This document shows, piece after piece, positions 33,618 through 44,269 of a stretch of DNA of 64,000 bases (positions are counted from its first letter, which is position 1; every line of letters starts with the position of its first letter). This stretch comes from Zea mays (lineage: Eukaryota; Streptophyta; Magnoliopsida; Poales; Poaceae). Location of the stretch: positions 116,763,898-116,827,897 of the forward strand of contig NC_050105.1 of the NCBI RefSeq assembly GCF_902167145.1, read 5' to 3'. The translations under genes were made by a program, and so were the position numbers. The notes beneath the pieces were generated by a model. That model ran no database searches and had not been told where the DNA came from. It saw only the letters and a program-made list of their open reading frames with translations.

Positions 33618-34179
33618 GGACACTACCGGAATTTGGCTCTTTGCCGAGTGCCATATTCTTTGCCGAGTGTTTTATTTCGGGCACTCGGTAAAGAAGCTCT
33701 TTGCCGAGTGCCACGCAAAAAAAAACCCTCGGTAAAAGAAAACACTCGGCGAAGAAGCTCTTTGCCGAGTGTTTTATTTTTGACACTCGGCAAAGAGTTT
33801 CTTTGTCGAGTGTCTTTTTTTGACACTCGGCAAAGGGCTCTTTGTCGAGTGTCACAAATACAACACTCGGCAAAGAGCTCTTTGCCGAGTGTTTTTTCTC
33901 CAACACTAGGCAAAGACAATTTAAAAATCACATTTTAAAGTAGTAAATTAATTCAAATGAAAAAGTTTTCAACTACAAATTTGTATAACTCATCATGATG
34001 TACAATTTATATATTGAACATTTCTTCATATGACAAAATAAAAATAAATTTGTTCATAAAACCTATATCTCTCTCGTAGTTTATGAAACTACGAGAGAGA
34101 CGTATAGAATTTGTGCATATTGTTAGAACCATCATGTAAGATAAATAAATGACCAAACAACCAAAATAAACTTTGTAGA

Positions 34180-34660
34180 TCTTGATAAGTTGTAGAAGTT
34201 TATAGTTGACAACTTTTTTATTTGAAGTCATATTGTCAATGAAAACTACGTCTGAATTTAAAAAATTTAAAATTTGAATTTTGAAAACGACTTCGAAAGA
34301 AAAAACCACCAACATAAAAGTTGTAGGTATTGAAGAGTTATGAAACTTTGTAGTTGACAATGTTTTGGTTTGAAATCATCTTGCTATGCAAAACTATGTT
34401 TGAATTTTGAAATTTTCAAACTGTCTCGGATGGAAAAACCACGAAAATAAAAGTTGTAGGTCTTGAAATGTAATGAAACTTTGTAGTTGACAATTTTTTG
34501 ATTTGAAATCATCTTATCATTGAAAAATTCGTGTGAAGTTTTTAAATTTAAAATTCAAATTTTGTGAACGGTCTCGGATGTAGAAACTATTAAAATAAAA
34601 CTTGTAGATCTCAAAAAGTTATGCAGCTTTATAGTTGGTCACATTTTCAAATGAACTCAT
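34180..34660. repeat. Four or more diverged repeats of about 120 bp
   Basis: Each carries AAAAGTTGTAGGT/ACTTGTAGATCT, TGAAACTTTGTAGTTGACAA and TTTGAAATCATCTT-like blocks in that order. They form the core of the CACTA element. Confidence 0.8.
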
Positions 34661-34734
34661 TTAGTGTCTTAAATAATCAAATTACTCTCGATTTGTTATA
34701 GTACATGGGGAATGAAAACGTAATATAGACATAA

Positions 34735-34800
34735 TTAGTGTAGTAGTATAGTGGTATAGGAGGGTATGCGCGAGAGAGGTTGCGAGTTCGAATCTCACTA
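34735..34800 (+). other. tRNA-like segment with pol III box A and box B matches
   Basis: TGGTATAGGAGG (34752-34763) fits box A and GTTCGAATC (34786-34794) fits box B, at tRNA-like spacing. The segment resembles the two halves of a tRNA, but I cannot draw a full cloverleaf. The inverted fragment near 40031-40109 keeps a diverged version. Confidence 0.5.
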
Positions 34801-35158
34801 TTTACAAAACATATTAAGTTTGATTCAAAATAATAGAGAAAATGATAGGGCAACGAGAAAGGTAATAGGTAGGGTTGGAGAGTTGTTCCTAGAATTTTAA
34901 AAAATGTTTTGCTGTTTTTTTTTAATTTTTTCGATTCTTAATTTGCCGAGTGTTTTTTTTGCCGAGTGCTTTTTGACACTCGGCAAAGTGTTTGCCGAGT
35001 GTTCGAAAAAAGTACTCGGCAAAGAACCCTTTGCCGATGAAATATTTGCCGAGTGTTCTTTGTCGAGTGTTACACTCGGCAAAGGCTTTGTCAAGTGTAA
35101 AATAACCTTTGTCGAGTGTCTTAGACACTCGGCAAAGAACGCGATTCCGGTAGTGGGA

Positions 35159-36071
35159 GTAATGTCCATTACAACAATAGTAATGTCTATCTCATCATTA
35201 GACGTGAGTTAGAATTTATATGGAGTTTGGACCCTCTCTCTTCTTTTTTAGGAAGTAGTAGTTGTTGGCTTCAAATGTCTATTACAACAGTACCCTCTCT
35301 TCTTTTTTATGTAAAAATATAACCGACTTTATCTATTTGTGATTCAACATTAGTTCATACTGGTAAGTCGTTGGAACATAAATATAAGTAAGAAGATGCA
35401 TCCTCTTCAAAGTTTATGTAGTTGTATAGCGGTGTGAGTTTTATAAAATAGAAGGAATATGAAGTGATGTAAGGACCATCTTTAGTTACTCACAAATAAG
35501 TTTTGTATGAGTTTGCAAAAGCATGCTACATACAAGATAATAAAGTTTACTCCGGTCTACAAAATAGGTCATTATGCAGAGTTGATTATGTTTTTTACAG
35601 TATACATGAAACACAATTATTTTACCTGAATTCCTTTTGAAGCAACCCGTGTGGTGGCCAAGGACAACACGTATGAGGCAGACAGACACGAGTTTGTGAA
35701 ACCCGTGTGGTGGCCAAGGATTATGTTTGTGAAACCCGCAGCTAGAGGGTTTTCAAACTCTCATCCACTGGTTTAATATTAAACCCGCACCCGTATTTGT
35801 TACCTGCGACTCATGGGTTTCACAAACCTACGGGCACATAATTACGCGCGCGTGCGCACACACACACTATATACCATTCTGGGTACACGGGTTTGCAGGC
35901 ACGAGTATAATATTTTTCATACCCGTGAGAAAAAACCCGTCGGTTGAGAATAAAACCCACACCCATATCCGTGGGTATAAACTCACACCCAAACCCGCAA
36001 TCTATAGGGTTTTTACCCGCGAGCACAATGGTAAAATGTGCCTGTTGTCATCCCTAATTCCATCATTTCAT
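35159..36071. other. AT-rich stretch with an 'AAACCCG' repeat patch
   Basis: About 35640-36050 contains repeated AAACCCGTGTGGTGGCCAAG (twice) and many ACCCG/CGGGT motifs in both orientations. It looks like an old DNA transposon of MITE type, but I cannot define its ends. No gene. Confidence 0.5.
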
Positions 36072-36074
36072 TTA

Positions 36075-36201
36075 GGCCCTATTCGATTTTAGGGGTATTG
36101 GTAGGGATTGATGAGGATTAAATCCCTTCCTATTCAAAATTGTATAGGAGGAATTTAATCCCCTTCAATTCTCCTCAATCCACCTCTAACCGAACAAGCC
36201 C
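36075..36201. mobile_element. Tourist-like MITE, 127 bp
   Basis: Imperfect terminal inverted repeats GGCCCTATTCG / CGAACAAGCCC lie between TTA duplications (36072-36074, 36202-36204), the PIF/Harbinger signature. Confidence 0.85.
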
Positions 36202-36204
36202 TTA

Positions 36205-37008
36205 AGGGTGGCTTTAGCCTTTTGAATTCTTTGCATCAGTGAATTTTCTCTTGTTCTTTTGTGGCATTATTCAAGTTATGCTTGTTTAGCCTACAATTGA
36301 TGTTATAATTCTTTGAGTTTTTTGTTCTTCTACTGCATCTTGGTTTTGGTCTGCTTGAGCGAACTCTTGATTTTCATTATTATGGTATAAATTGCCTTTA
36401 TTTGTGTTAGATATTATTTTCTCCACGAGTTTGACCATTGCATTTCTATTGTTTGGGTGGTGGTGTTCAACTCTCACAAACGGTGGGCACCAAACAATGT
36501 GTTCTCGAACCAACACTCCATATTAAGTAAAGCAATTGCAATATAATATAGATGATATGAAATTAACTCTATTGAGTCATTCTTTTTCTCATGGTGAATA
36601 GTATATTTCAAGGATATTTATAGGGATCCCCACCTTCGTTTACATGTGCATAAAATCTAAAATACTCATAAGCTATAGATTACAATAATTGTATACAAAA
36701 GGGAAAATTTGCCTTCCTTCATAACATAATAAATTCTCATTCTATACTTCGAGCAGAGCTATGTAAAATCTTCACTTAATGTAAAAAGTCATCGTGGATG
36801 AACGAAGCCTTGCATTCTTTGTTTGTGAGCCAAGCTTGATGGAGACTTCACGAGTGGGCGAGGCTTCATGTGACGACTTCACCGATGAATCTTTGCATTG
36901 ATTCTTTGATATTGGATTATATCTTGCTCTATTTGCTTTATTCGATGAGGTTGGACCTATAAATAAATGTTAAAATAGAAATATTGGTTGTTAGTTTCAA
37001 AATATTAG
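36205..37008. other. AT-rich intergenic stretch
   Basis: No supported gene. A 76-codon minus-strand frame at 36286-36516 has no recognisable domain. Confidence 0.5.
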
Positions 37009-37013
37009 AAGAC

Positions 37014-37425
37014 TGTGATATCCTGGTCCAAGACTTAGGGCTTGTTTGGTTCATGACTAACTGTGTCATACTTTGCCTAAGGTTAGTCGTCCGAATTGAA
37101 GAACTAACCTTAGGCAAAAAAGTTAGGTAAAGTATGGTAAGTTAGGCAGCGAACCAAATATGCCCTTAATAAGATTGATAGATTACTCATATCAACAAGG
37201 TGTATCTTATTTTTCGAAAGCCTATCTTGAAAGATCCTTTAGGTTAAGTGTGCTTGACCTAAAACAACCTTGGGATGGGTGATCGACCGAGAAGTGATCT
37301 CGGGTTCACATGAGTGAGGACAAAGTGCACATAAAAGACTCATGATTGTCCCTGGGGATAATGTATGATTCTAGAGGGCTGCCAGAAGTAAGTACCACCG
37401 GTCCAGGTGTGAATGGGGTGTTACA
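37014..37425 (+). repeat. Left LTR of the TRIM-like element
   Basis: About 281 bp once the MITE and its TTA duplication are removed. It retains a 30-bp segment near 37383-37412 that the right LTR lacks. Confidence 0.8.
37038..37165. mobile_element. Tourist-like MITE, 128 bp, inside the TRIM LTR
   Basis: Terminal repeats GGGCTTGTTTGGTTC and GAACCAAATATGCCC with TTA at 37035-37037 and 37166-37168. The interior is largely self-complementary (GCCTAAGGTTAG / CTAACCTTAGGC). Confidence 0.88.
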
Positions 37426-37427
37426 AA

Positions 37428-37440
37428 TGGTATAAGAGCT
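37428..37440 (+). other. Primer binding site of the TRIM-like element
   Basis: TGGTATAAGAGCT matches the initiator tRNA-Met-type site TGGTATCAGAGC at 11 of 12 positions. Confidence 0.8.
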
Positions 37441-37625
37441 TATCCTCGTGATTTCACGGGTGTGTGTGGGCTAGGGTTCGAGTATGTGGCGCATGACGCA
37501 TGTGTGCCCAGAGTGGTCACATGGCATGACATATGACGACACTAGACACACAGAAGTGGTCAAGAGGGGATGTTCCTGGCTTGGGGTTGACCGACTAAGA
37601 CGTCAGTCTTCAAAGGGAGGTGGAT

Positions 37626-38924
37626 TGTGATATTCTGGCCTAAGGCTTAATAGAATTGGTAGACTACCCATACCAACAAGATACATCTTTTTTCGAAAGC
37701 ATGTCTCGAAAGAACCTCTGGGTTAAGCGTGCTTGGTCTACAACAATCTTGGGATGAGTGATCGACCGAAAAGTCTTCTCGTGTACGTATGAGTGAGGAG
37801 ACACACACACTACCAGAATCTGACTATTTGCCGAGTGCATATTTCTTTGCCGAGGGCAATTTATCAGACACTCGGTAAAACATGCTTTGTTGAGTGCCAC
37901 TCTCGACAAACAAAGACACTCGGCACAGACCTCCTTCGCCGGGCGCAAAACACTCGGCAAAGAAGGCTTTGCCGAGTGCCAAGCTCTCGACGAAACGTGA
38001 CGGTCGACAAAGGGACGTCAGCAGCCATCTATAGTTGACTGCCATTAACAATGTCGAATGTCAGGAGTTGACACTTAGTAAACTAACTTCTTTGCTGAGT
38101 GTCCTCTGGTAGACACTCGGCAAAGTAAGTCTCTGTCGAGTGTCTTTTCTTGATACTCGGTAAGGTATATTTTTATTTTTTTTTTCTTACTTTGTGACGT
38201 GTTCTACAATATATAGACCTACATGTTCAATTTTGGCACAATTATCAATATGTTTTCTATAACTACTAGATTTAGTTCGTTTAATTAAATTTCTTTGGAT
38301 AATTCAGATTTGAACTGCAAGTCACTCGAAACATGGAAAACAGTGAATGCAAAAATAATATTTATGTTATTTAGCACAAGTTACAGCCTATTTCAAGACT
38401 AAACCGGAATTTTTGAACATCATGCTCATGAAACATGACCACGAACTTGTGGTCCAGTTATTTTAAAATTGTATAAAACACAAACAAAGTCAGAAAATGA
38501 TAAACCTTGTCGACATGTCATGATATCATATGTAGAGGCTCTGATAAAAATTTAACACTATTTCGTGAAAGTTGTCACATACTATGTGACAAAAATTTGA
38601 CATTATTTCGTGAAAGTTTCCATCACCGTCACTTGTCACCATTACAACAACTTTTCTTTGCCGAGCACCAGATGACACTCAACAAAGACTTTGTCGAGTA
38701 CCCGACATAATGCACTCGGTAAAGAGGCTGTTACCGATGTACAATTCACTGAGTCCTCTTTGCCGAGTGTCACACTCAGCATAGAGTTTGTCGAGTGTTT
38801 TCGAGACTTTGTCGAATGTTTACGGCACTCGGCAAAGCAGTCTATTCCGGTAATGATAAAAGACTTATGTTGACCTATAGAAATGATATATAATCATAAA
38901 GGGCTGCGAGGATGGGGTGTTACA
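37626..38924 (+). repeat. Right LTR of the TRIM-like element, split by a CACTA element
   Basis: Left part 37626-37807, right part 38856-38924. Together they are collinear with the left LTR, except for the CACTA insertion and a deletion of roughly 30 bp. Confidence 0.8.
37808..38855. mobile_element. CACTA element, 1.05 kb, inside the TRIM LTR
   Basis: Begins CACTACCAGAAT and ends ATTCCGGTAATG, a degenerate inverted repeat. TTTGCCGAGTG-type subterminal motifs occur at both ends. The interior is AT-rich without coding sequence. A clean 3-bp duplication is not visible. It is a relative of 33621-35155 with a different centre. Confidence 0.82.
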
Positions 38925-39483
38925 TAGATACGTTTTACCTTTTGACGAAACCCGGACATTAGCACCGTTTCTTTTTACCCATAGTATGCAATTAATTGTT
39001 TATTTTTTATAAGCAAAATTAATTTAGTTACACCCAATGACCAAACCAATCTACTAATGCTAGTTTTTATGTGAGAGGTCAGTAACTTTGAAGTTGAACA
39101 GCAAGCATTATCAGCATCGCGGCATTGGATTTTGACCAATAATATTTTCATTAATCATGTCGCCATCCAAACATAGTCTTAACCAACTATATTTACTAAA
39201 CAAGCAGGTTTTTTAACCGGTTGTACCAAGAGATCAGGTTATAAACTAGCACCGCTTTATCATCAGTGCGCACTTATCAGATCATGAAGAAAAATAGTTA
39301 TTGCCCGTAGTGGCATCTGGATTGAACCTTCATACATTCATAAACTCAGTTTGTCCACCATCGAGTGGAATCATACTAGCTCATATATATATATATATAT
39401 AGATAAACTTAGCCATTGTGCAAAGGAGCTCCATTCATCCATCACGCGCAGACAACTGAACCTCGTATGTAAATATATATATT
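38925..39483. other. AT-rich intergenic stretch
   Basis: No gene. There is a short (TA)n at about 39386-39402. Confidence 0.55.
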
Positions 39484-39622
39484 TCAAGCGCTATTCATGA
39501 GTGGCTTCTTCATTTCGCATGCGGTGAGACGGGATGCCTTGACGCCCGCCTTCCCGTCGTTGAACACGTAGAGGTGACAGGTGAGTGTTGATGCCGATGG
39601 CGAGCGACGTGTAGACCCTTAG
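39484..39622 (-). pseudogene. Relic of the last part of an invertase gene
   Basis: On the minus strand the segment encodes the C-terminus of an acid invertase: Arg-Val-Tyr at 39611-39619, then His-Leu-Tyr-Val-Phe-Asn, Arg-Leu, Glu-Met, Met-Asn, and a stop at 39484-39486. By eye, 22 of 42 residues match the end of the intact invertase at 44270-46574. A 7-base duplication (CACCTGT before CACCT) breaks the frame near 39575-39585. Sequence right of 39622 is CACTA-type DNA, so the rest of the gene is gone or was never here. It may be the remnant of a tandem duplicate or a piece captured by a transposon. Confidence 0.72.
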
Positions 39623-39630
39623 AGAAGATG

Positions 39631-40293
39631 CATAGCAAAGATCTTTTTACACTCAGCAAAGCCTAAATAACAACCGGCAAACATTTTATCGATAAAAAGT
39701 TCTTTACCGAGTATTTTGTTTGGTCACTCGGTAAACCGAGTGTCGAAAAACACTCTCGGCAAATAAAAACACTTGACAAATTAAGAATCACAAAAAACCA
39801 AAAAACAGCAAAAATATTTTTTTTAATTAGGGGAACAACTCTACATTGCTAAGTGTCGAAAAACACTGTCGGCAAAGAAAAACAATCGACAAATTAAGAA
39901 TCACAAAAAAAACTAAAAAAACAGCAAAACTTTTTTTTTAATTAGGGGAACAACTTCCAAACCATTGCCCATTACCCTACCCATCGCCCTATCATTTTCA
40001 CTATTTTTTAAATCAAATTTACGTGTTTTGTGAACAGTGTAAGATTCAAACTCGCGCAACCTCTCTCGCGTATATAACCTCCTCTATCACTACGCTGCTA
40101 CATCACTTATGTCTATATTATGTTTTCTTTTACCATGTATTATAACAAATCGAGAATAATTTGATTATTTGAGGCACTAGATGAATTCAATTGAAAATGT
40201 TGTCAACTGTAAAGTTGCATAACTTTTCAAGATCTACAACTTCTGTTTTCTACTATATTACATTTTTTCTTCTTTCAGTTGAAAATTAGATCT
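39631..40293 (-). mobile_element. Partial CACTA element, inverted relative to 33621-35155
   Basis: The reverse complement matches the right half of the element at 33621-35155: TTTGCCGAGTG-type ends, the poly-A/T block, the tRNA-like segment (about 40031-40109) and the GTTGTAGATCTTG repeats. A 118-bp segment (about 39730-39960) is tandemly duplicated. No terminal CACTA is clear at either end. Confidence 0.75.
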
Positions 40294-40771
40294 TAACACA
40301 GACTTTGAGCTTTTTCCGCTAGTGTCTGTGCAAGTATGCTATTGGATTGAAGTCCAAATCTGGTGTGACAATCACATCGTCTACCACGGGCTGGAAGAAT
40401 CCATATATCCATGACTAGGAAGTATGGAGGCACGATAATGTAATAAAAAGGTATGAAGAACCATATTAACACCATTAAGGCACCCTGTAAGGTTACTTCA
40501 ATAGGTATAATTACATCAACACATGATTGATCTACGCCGTAAGACTATAAGGCAAAGAACTAGTGTTATACATGGAGCTAGAGACAAGACATGGACAGTT
40601 GGCCTGATGACAAGTAGAGTTCATATAGGTAGCATACACATGGACAGTTGGCAACGATAGATCCCTGGTGCTAGAGTTTTGTAATCCTGTGTGTAATCAA
40701 CAGAGTTTATACATTATCACCAAGAGGACATAGGGCATTACGCTCACTGTGGATCAAATCTATATAGAAGT

Positions 40772-40828
<57 letters not shown>

Positions 40829-42130
40829 TATTTTTGTCATAACCTCATAGGCATACTTTGGTTTTTAAAGGCAGAGGGCCGGTGGTACTCATTTTTTTCA
40901 CTTATTTCTTATGTGTTGTGACCCGCCGAATAATAAGTAAAACCACATTCTTCTCAAAAACTGAGGGATCCACCGGGTTTCACTCAGAATCTAGATTCTA
41001 CATGCTATTGAGATAAAAGCTGGTCTCTGATGCCTCATGTTTGTATGTTACCTTTGGAATCAATTGCGCTACTACTCCGGTCGCGATGATCGAGGCGCTC
41101 CAGCTACGTGCCGGGTCTAATTCTCGTACAGGAAAAAGGCACCGTCAATGAAACGACACGAAACTTGAGCCCACGTTGTGTATCCTTCGATGCGACGTCG
41201 CGTGTCCATTCCTTTTCGCACTAGCTAGCTAGGCGCATATCGTCATTTCCTTTCGAACAACACGCTCGCTTACCGCCGGCCAACGGACGTGAATTAGACC
41301 CGGCACCAACATCACGCACTTTATATATGATCGAAAATCACGCACTTTATATATGATCGCTGAGCTCCTCACGTCAATATTTTTTTTAGCTTGTTGAAAA
41401 GCTAGACTATTATAGGTACACCTTTTTCTAGCTTCGACCAACTATATATAAGAAAAAAACAGTAGTATAGATTAGCAAAATTGGAGAATTTATGGCTACC
41501 GATGGAACAAGCTAGGTGGATTTAGGTATCTCAAATCTTTAGATAGAAAACTGATGCTTACTTGATAAATGGCTTTAGAAATTTATCGATAAATTAAGTG
41601 GGAGTGTGACAGGAACTTTCTGGAAAGAATTATTTGAAAAAAAAAGAAAAAAAACTATGGGTGAAGCATATTAGCAGAAGCCGGGAGGTTGACATCAAGT
41701 CCTAATAAAGCTCAAAAACCAATCCCGAGACTTCTCCACCTTTAAGCTTCGTTGTGGTGCTCAAGGTTAGGTTCTGAGAGGATAAGTGGTTTGAAAACTT
41801 CATCGTCAAACAAACCACTTAAGTAGTAGGTCATAAAAGTACATGACACATGTGCAACTCGCTTAAAAATTAGATTCTATTGAATGAACCATTACTGACA
41901 GGGATATTTAGATTCTAGAACAAAAATAGAGACATGATAAGAAGTATTTTTTTTACAATAAAGAAACCATACATCCAATAATTGTTTTTTAGTGTAACGT
42001 AGCATTGTTTATTTGGAGAATTATTGCCCATGTGTCATTTGGCTTACAGTCACCAATTGATATGACTATTTTTTCGAATATATGCTACAATTAATAAGTG
42101 GATCCAAAGCTAGCTATGATCTTAAATTCG
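40294..42130. other. AT-rich intergenic stretch
   Basis: No supported gene. It includes a (TA)n microsatellite (40773-40823) and a duplicated 23-bp segment ATCACGCACTTTATATATGA at 41312 and 41336. A minus-strand frame at 40293-40475 has no known domain. Confidence 0.5.
40773..40823. repeat. (TA)n microsatellite
   Basis: About 25 uninterrupted TA dinucleotides. Confidence 0.95.
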
Positions 42131-42174
42131 AGTGGGGGGCATGTGCTTCCTTTTTAGTCTATATGGCTATAGAA

Positions 42175-42462
42175 TGTTTATAATACAACTTGGCAGTGAT
42201 GACTATCATTGTAGTGTTATATTACCAACCAACAATGATAACTATGTATTACTTGGTCAAATTATATTATCAACTCATAGTGATAACTATCTATTAATGG
42301 GTTATATTACCAATTGACAGTGATAACTATCTATTATGGGTGGTTGTCTTTAAAATCCAATAATGAAAGAGTTGTTGCTTACAAACTAACTGAGATATTT
42401 TTGCCATTCTTGCTGTAAAATTGTCTAAGAGTGATGGGCTCACTGTTATTGTCTATGTCGAC
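42175..42462. repeat. Dispersed repeat, copy 1 (CACTA-type subterminal sequence)
   Basis: Collinear with 43370-43678 at clearly recognisable identity. Both contain several copies of a unit like TTATATTACCAACTGACAGTGATAACTAT. Confidence 0.75.
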
Positions 42463-42666
42463 CGAGCAATTTAATAACTTCTTGTGTTTTTTTAGTAGTT
42501 GACTTAATAAAAACTAGAAGTCTCTACAAAATCGCCTTTAGAAATGCCTCATTTAGCGCAACAATGGTTTCAAAATCCGCTCAAAAAATCTATTTTGACC
42601 GTGACAAAATCATTTCTTTAATAGTCCAATAGGATAGTGTGTGTCTTTGTTATGTTGCATTCCTTA

Positions 42667-42988
42667 GACCAACTCCAGCAACACTCCCCATCCCACTCCG
42701 CATCCGCATTTTGCACGGTCTGAGACACTATTGCGCTCTCCAGCAGGCTCCGCATCCGTCTCCGCAAAATAGACACCGTGTACCTGCACTCCCCATTTCC
42801 ACGCTTTCTCTCTCCTCTCCGCAGCTCTCTGCGTGCGTGCGCGGCTGCTCGCGGGCCCCAGGTGTCATAGACTGCATGCGGAGTGGGATGGGGAGTGTTG
42901 CTGGAAACGGAGACGGATACGGAGAGGAGAGAGAATCTGTTGGCCGCGCGTTTTAGGGATACGGAGAGGGAGTCTGCTGGAGTTGGTC
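42667..42988. mobile_element. PIF/Harbinger-type MITE, 322 bp
   Basis: Perfect 14-bp inverted repeats GACCAACTCCAGCA / TGCTGGAGTTGGTC with TTA duplications at 42664-42666 and 42989-42991. The interior is CT/GA-rich and partly self-complementary, so its open frames are not genes. Confidence 0.9.
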
Positions 42989-43114
42989 TTATATCATCAG
43001 CTAGGGCATGTAATACTATGATGGAGAAAAAGAGTCTATGATAGGTGAGAGGACAGGCAGAGAGAGATAAGGATAAGCATGCAGTTGGTGGACATAAGTT
43101 GATTTAGTCACATT

Positions 43115-43327
43115 TACTACCACAGAAACGATTTTAGGGGATAGTCTCTCTGAGGCACGCATATTTAGTGATCATCTAGTTTATCAATTTTTGGATGTGG
43201 ATATCTTAAAGTGCTCGCCTCCGTTAATCAATTTTTAGAGGTGGGGACCTTAAGGTGTCCACCTCTGTTAGTCGATTTTTGGAGGTTGGCATTCAGATCA
43301 CCTCTAAAAGTGTTTTCTATGCTAGTG
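43115..43327. mobile_element. Small CACTA-like element, about 213 bp
   Basis: The left end ACTACCACAGAAACGATTTT and the complement of the right end (CACTAGCATAGAAAACACTT) align over about 28 bases. The first base of the left end is changed, and the 3-bp duplication is not intact. Confidence 0.6.
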
Positions 43328-43369
43328 GTTCAAATAAAATTTCAAAGACCAAGGAAAGGGGGTCATTAT

Positions 43370-43678
43370 ATGTTTATAATACAACCTGCCAGTAATAGCT
43401 ATCACTGTCATCAGGTTGTATTACCAACCGACAATGATAACTATATATGTATTATTGGATCGAACATGTTATATTATCAATTGACAACGACAACTATCTA
43501 TTAATGGGTTATATTGCCAACTGACAGTGATAACTATCTTATTATTGCATGTTGGATATAAAATCCGATAACGATAAAGCCGTTGTTTATGAACCGATAG
43601 TTATATTTTTATCATTCTTGATATCTAAAATTGTCTGGGAGTGATGGGCTGATATTTATTGTCTATGTTGTAGTAGTG
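43370..43678. repeat. Dispersed repeat, copy 2, ending in a CACTA-type terminus
   Basis: The partner of 42175-42462. It ends GTTGTAGTAGTG at 43678, the complement of CACTACTACAAC, which suggests the end of a CACTA element. The matching left terminus was not found. Confidence 0.65.
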
Positions 43679-43746
43679 TATATTTGTGTTGGTGACTAAG
43701 CAATGCTTATATATAAACTGTTGACCAGAGAAGGATCTATTATATA

Positions 43747-43897
43747 CTCCCTCAGTCTCAAAATATATAGTTTTTTTGTAGTCTACTTGTTTTCTGTCCA
43801 CATTCATTTAAATGAAAATGAATATAGACGTGCGTGCAAACTACTTAATGAATGTATGATTAATCTAAAACGAATTATATTTTTAGAACGGAGTGAG
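43747..43897. mobile_element. Stowaway-like MITE, 151 bp
   Basis: Ends CTCCCTCAGTCTCAAAATAT and its degenerate complement (GAACGGAGTGAG), flanked by TA at 43745-43746 and 43898-43899, the Tc1/mariner signature. Confidence 0.85.
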
Positions 43898-44190
43898 TAC
43901 TTTGCATCTTCTCCCATCACTCTCCTGCATATTCATCCTAATATATCCCACGTGGATGGAGCGCATGCATGCATATCTCACATTCATAGTTTTTGACTTG
44001 GTTAAGATCCCATCCTATGGGCTATGGCTTTGTTTGCACCGGCCGGACCAATTCTCTTTCTCTTATCCGGTTTGTTCAATGGCGATTGGTTTACACCGTT
44101 GTGTGGACTATGTCGCAGACTCGCAGTGAGGTTTAATTTGTTTGCATGCATGCCCAACTAATAAACTGTAAAACCCGCGTCCGGCGTCCC

Positions 44191-44198
44191 TACAAATA
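44191..44198 (+). promoter_or_regulatory. Likely TATA element of the invertase gene
   Basis: TACAAATA lies 79 bases upstream of the ATG, the best TATA-like match in the near upstream region. That would leave a short 5' leader of about 45-50 bases. Confidence 0.45.
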
Positions 44199-44269
44199 AC
44201 ACCGATCACTTGTTCTCGTACTAGTGAGATAGGGCACTCTTGCTTGGCGTAGCATTAGGGACGACGACG

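Larger units (their letters stand above)
33621..35155. mobile_element. Non-autonomous CACTA element, 1.54 kb, GGA target duplication
   Basis: Ends CACTACCGGAAT and ATTCCGGTAGTG, with GGA duplicated at 33618-33620 and 35156-35158. Subterminal arrays of TTTGCCGAGTG and its inverse fill 33640-33915 and 34940-35140. The centre is AT-rich, with about four diverged repeats of roughly 120 bp (34180-34660) and a tRNA-like segment (34735-34800). There is no transposase coding sequence. Related copies are at 37808-38855 and, inverted and partial, near 39631-40293. Confidence 0.93.
37014..38924 (+). mobile_element. TRIM-like miniature LTR retrotransposon with two nested DNA transposons
   Basis: Two direct repeats begin TGTGATAT.CTGG and end GGGGTGTTACA: 37014-37425 and 37626-38924. 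Between them are only 200 bases. A copia-type primer site, TGGTATAAGAGCT, starts three bases after the left repeat, and a purine tract, AAAGGGAGG, precedes the right repeat. These are LTR hallmarks at miniature scale, without coding capacity. The left LTR contains a Tourist MITE (37038-37165) and the right LTR a CACTA element (37808-38855). Without them the LTRs are about 250-280 bp. Flanks AAGAC and TAGAT are only weakly alike, so the target duplication is decayed or absent. Confidence 0.82.

Noticed and set aside
33601..33938. Cys/Arg/Lys-rich frames on both strands of the CACTA subterminal array
   Set aside because: Translations of the TTTGCCGAGTG repeat; the same peptides recur at every array (34897-35212, 37664-38051, 38507-38873).
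34735..34800. A functional tRNA gene
   Set aside because: Box A and B motifs are present, but no complete acceptor stem or cloverleaf can be formed.
42639..42956. 105-codon plus-strand frame
   Set aside because: Entirely within a PIF-type MITE with perfect terminal repeats.
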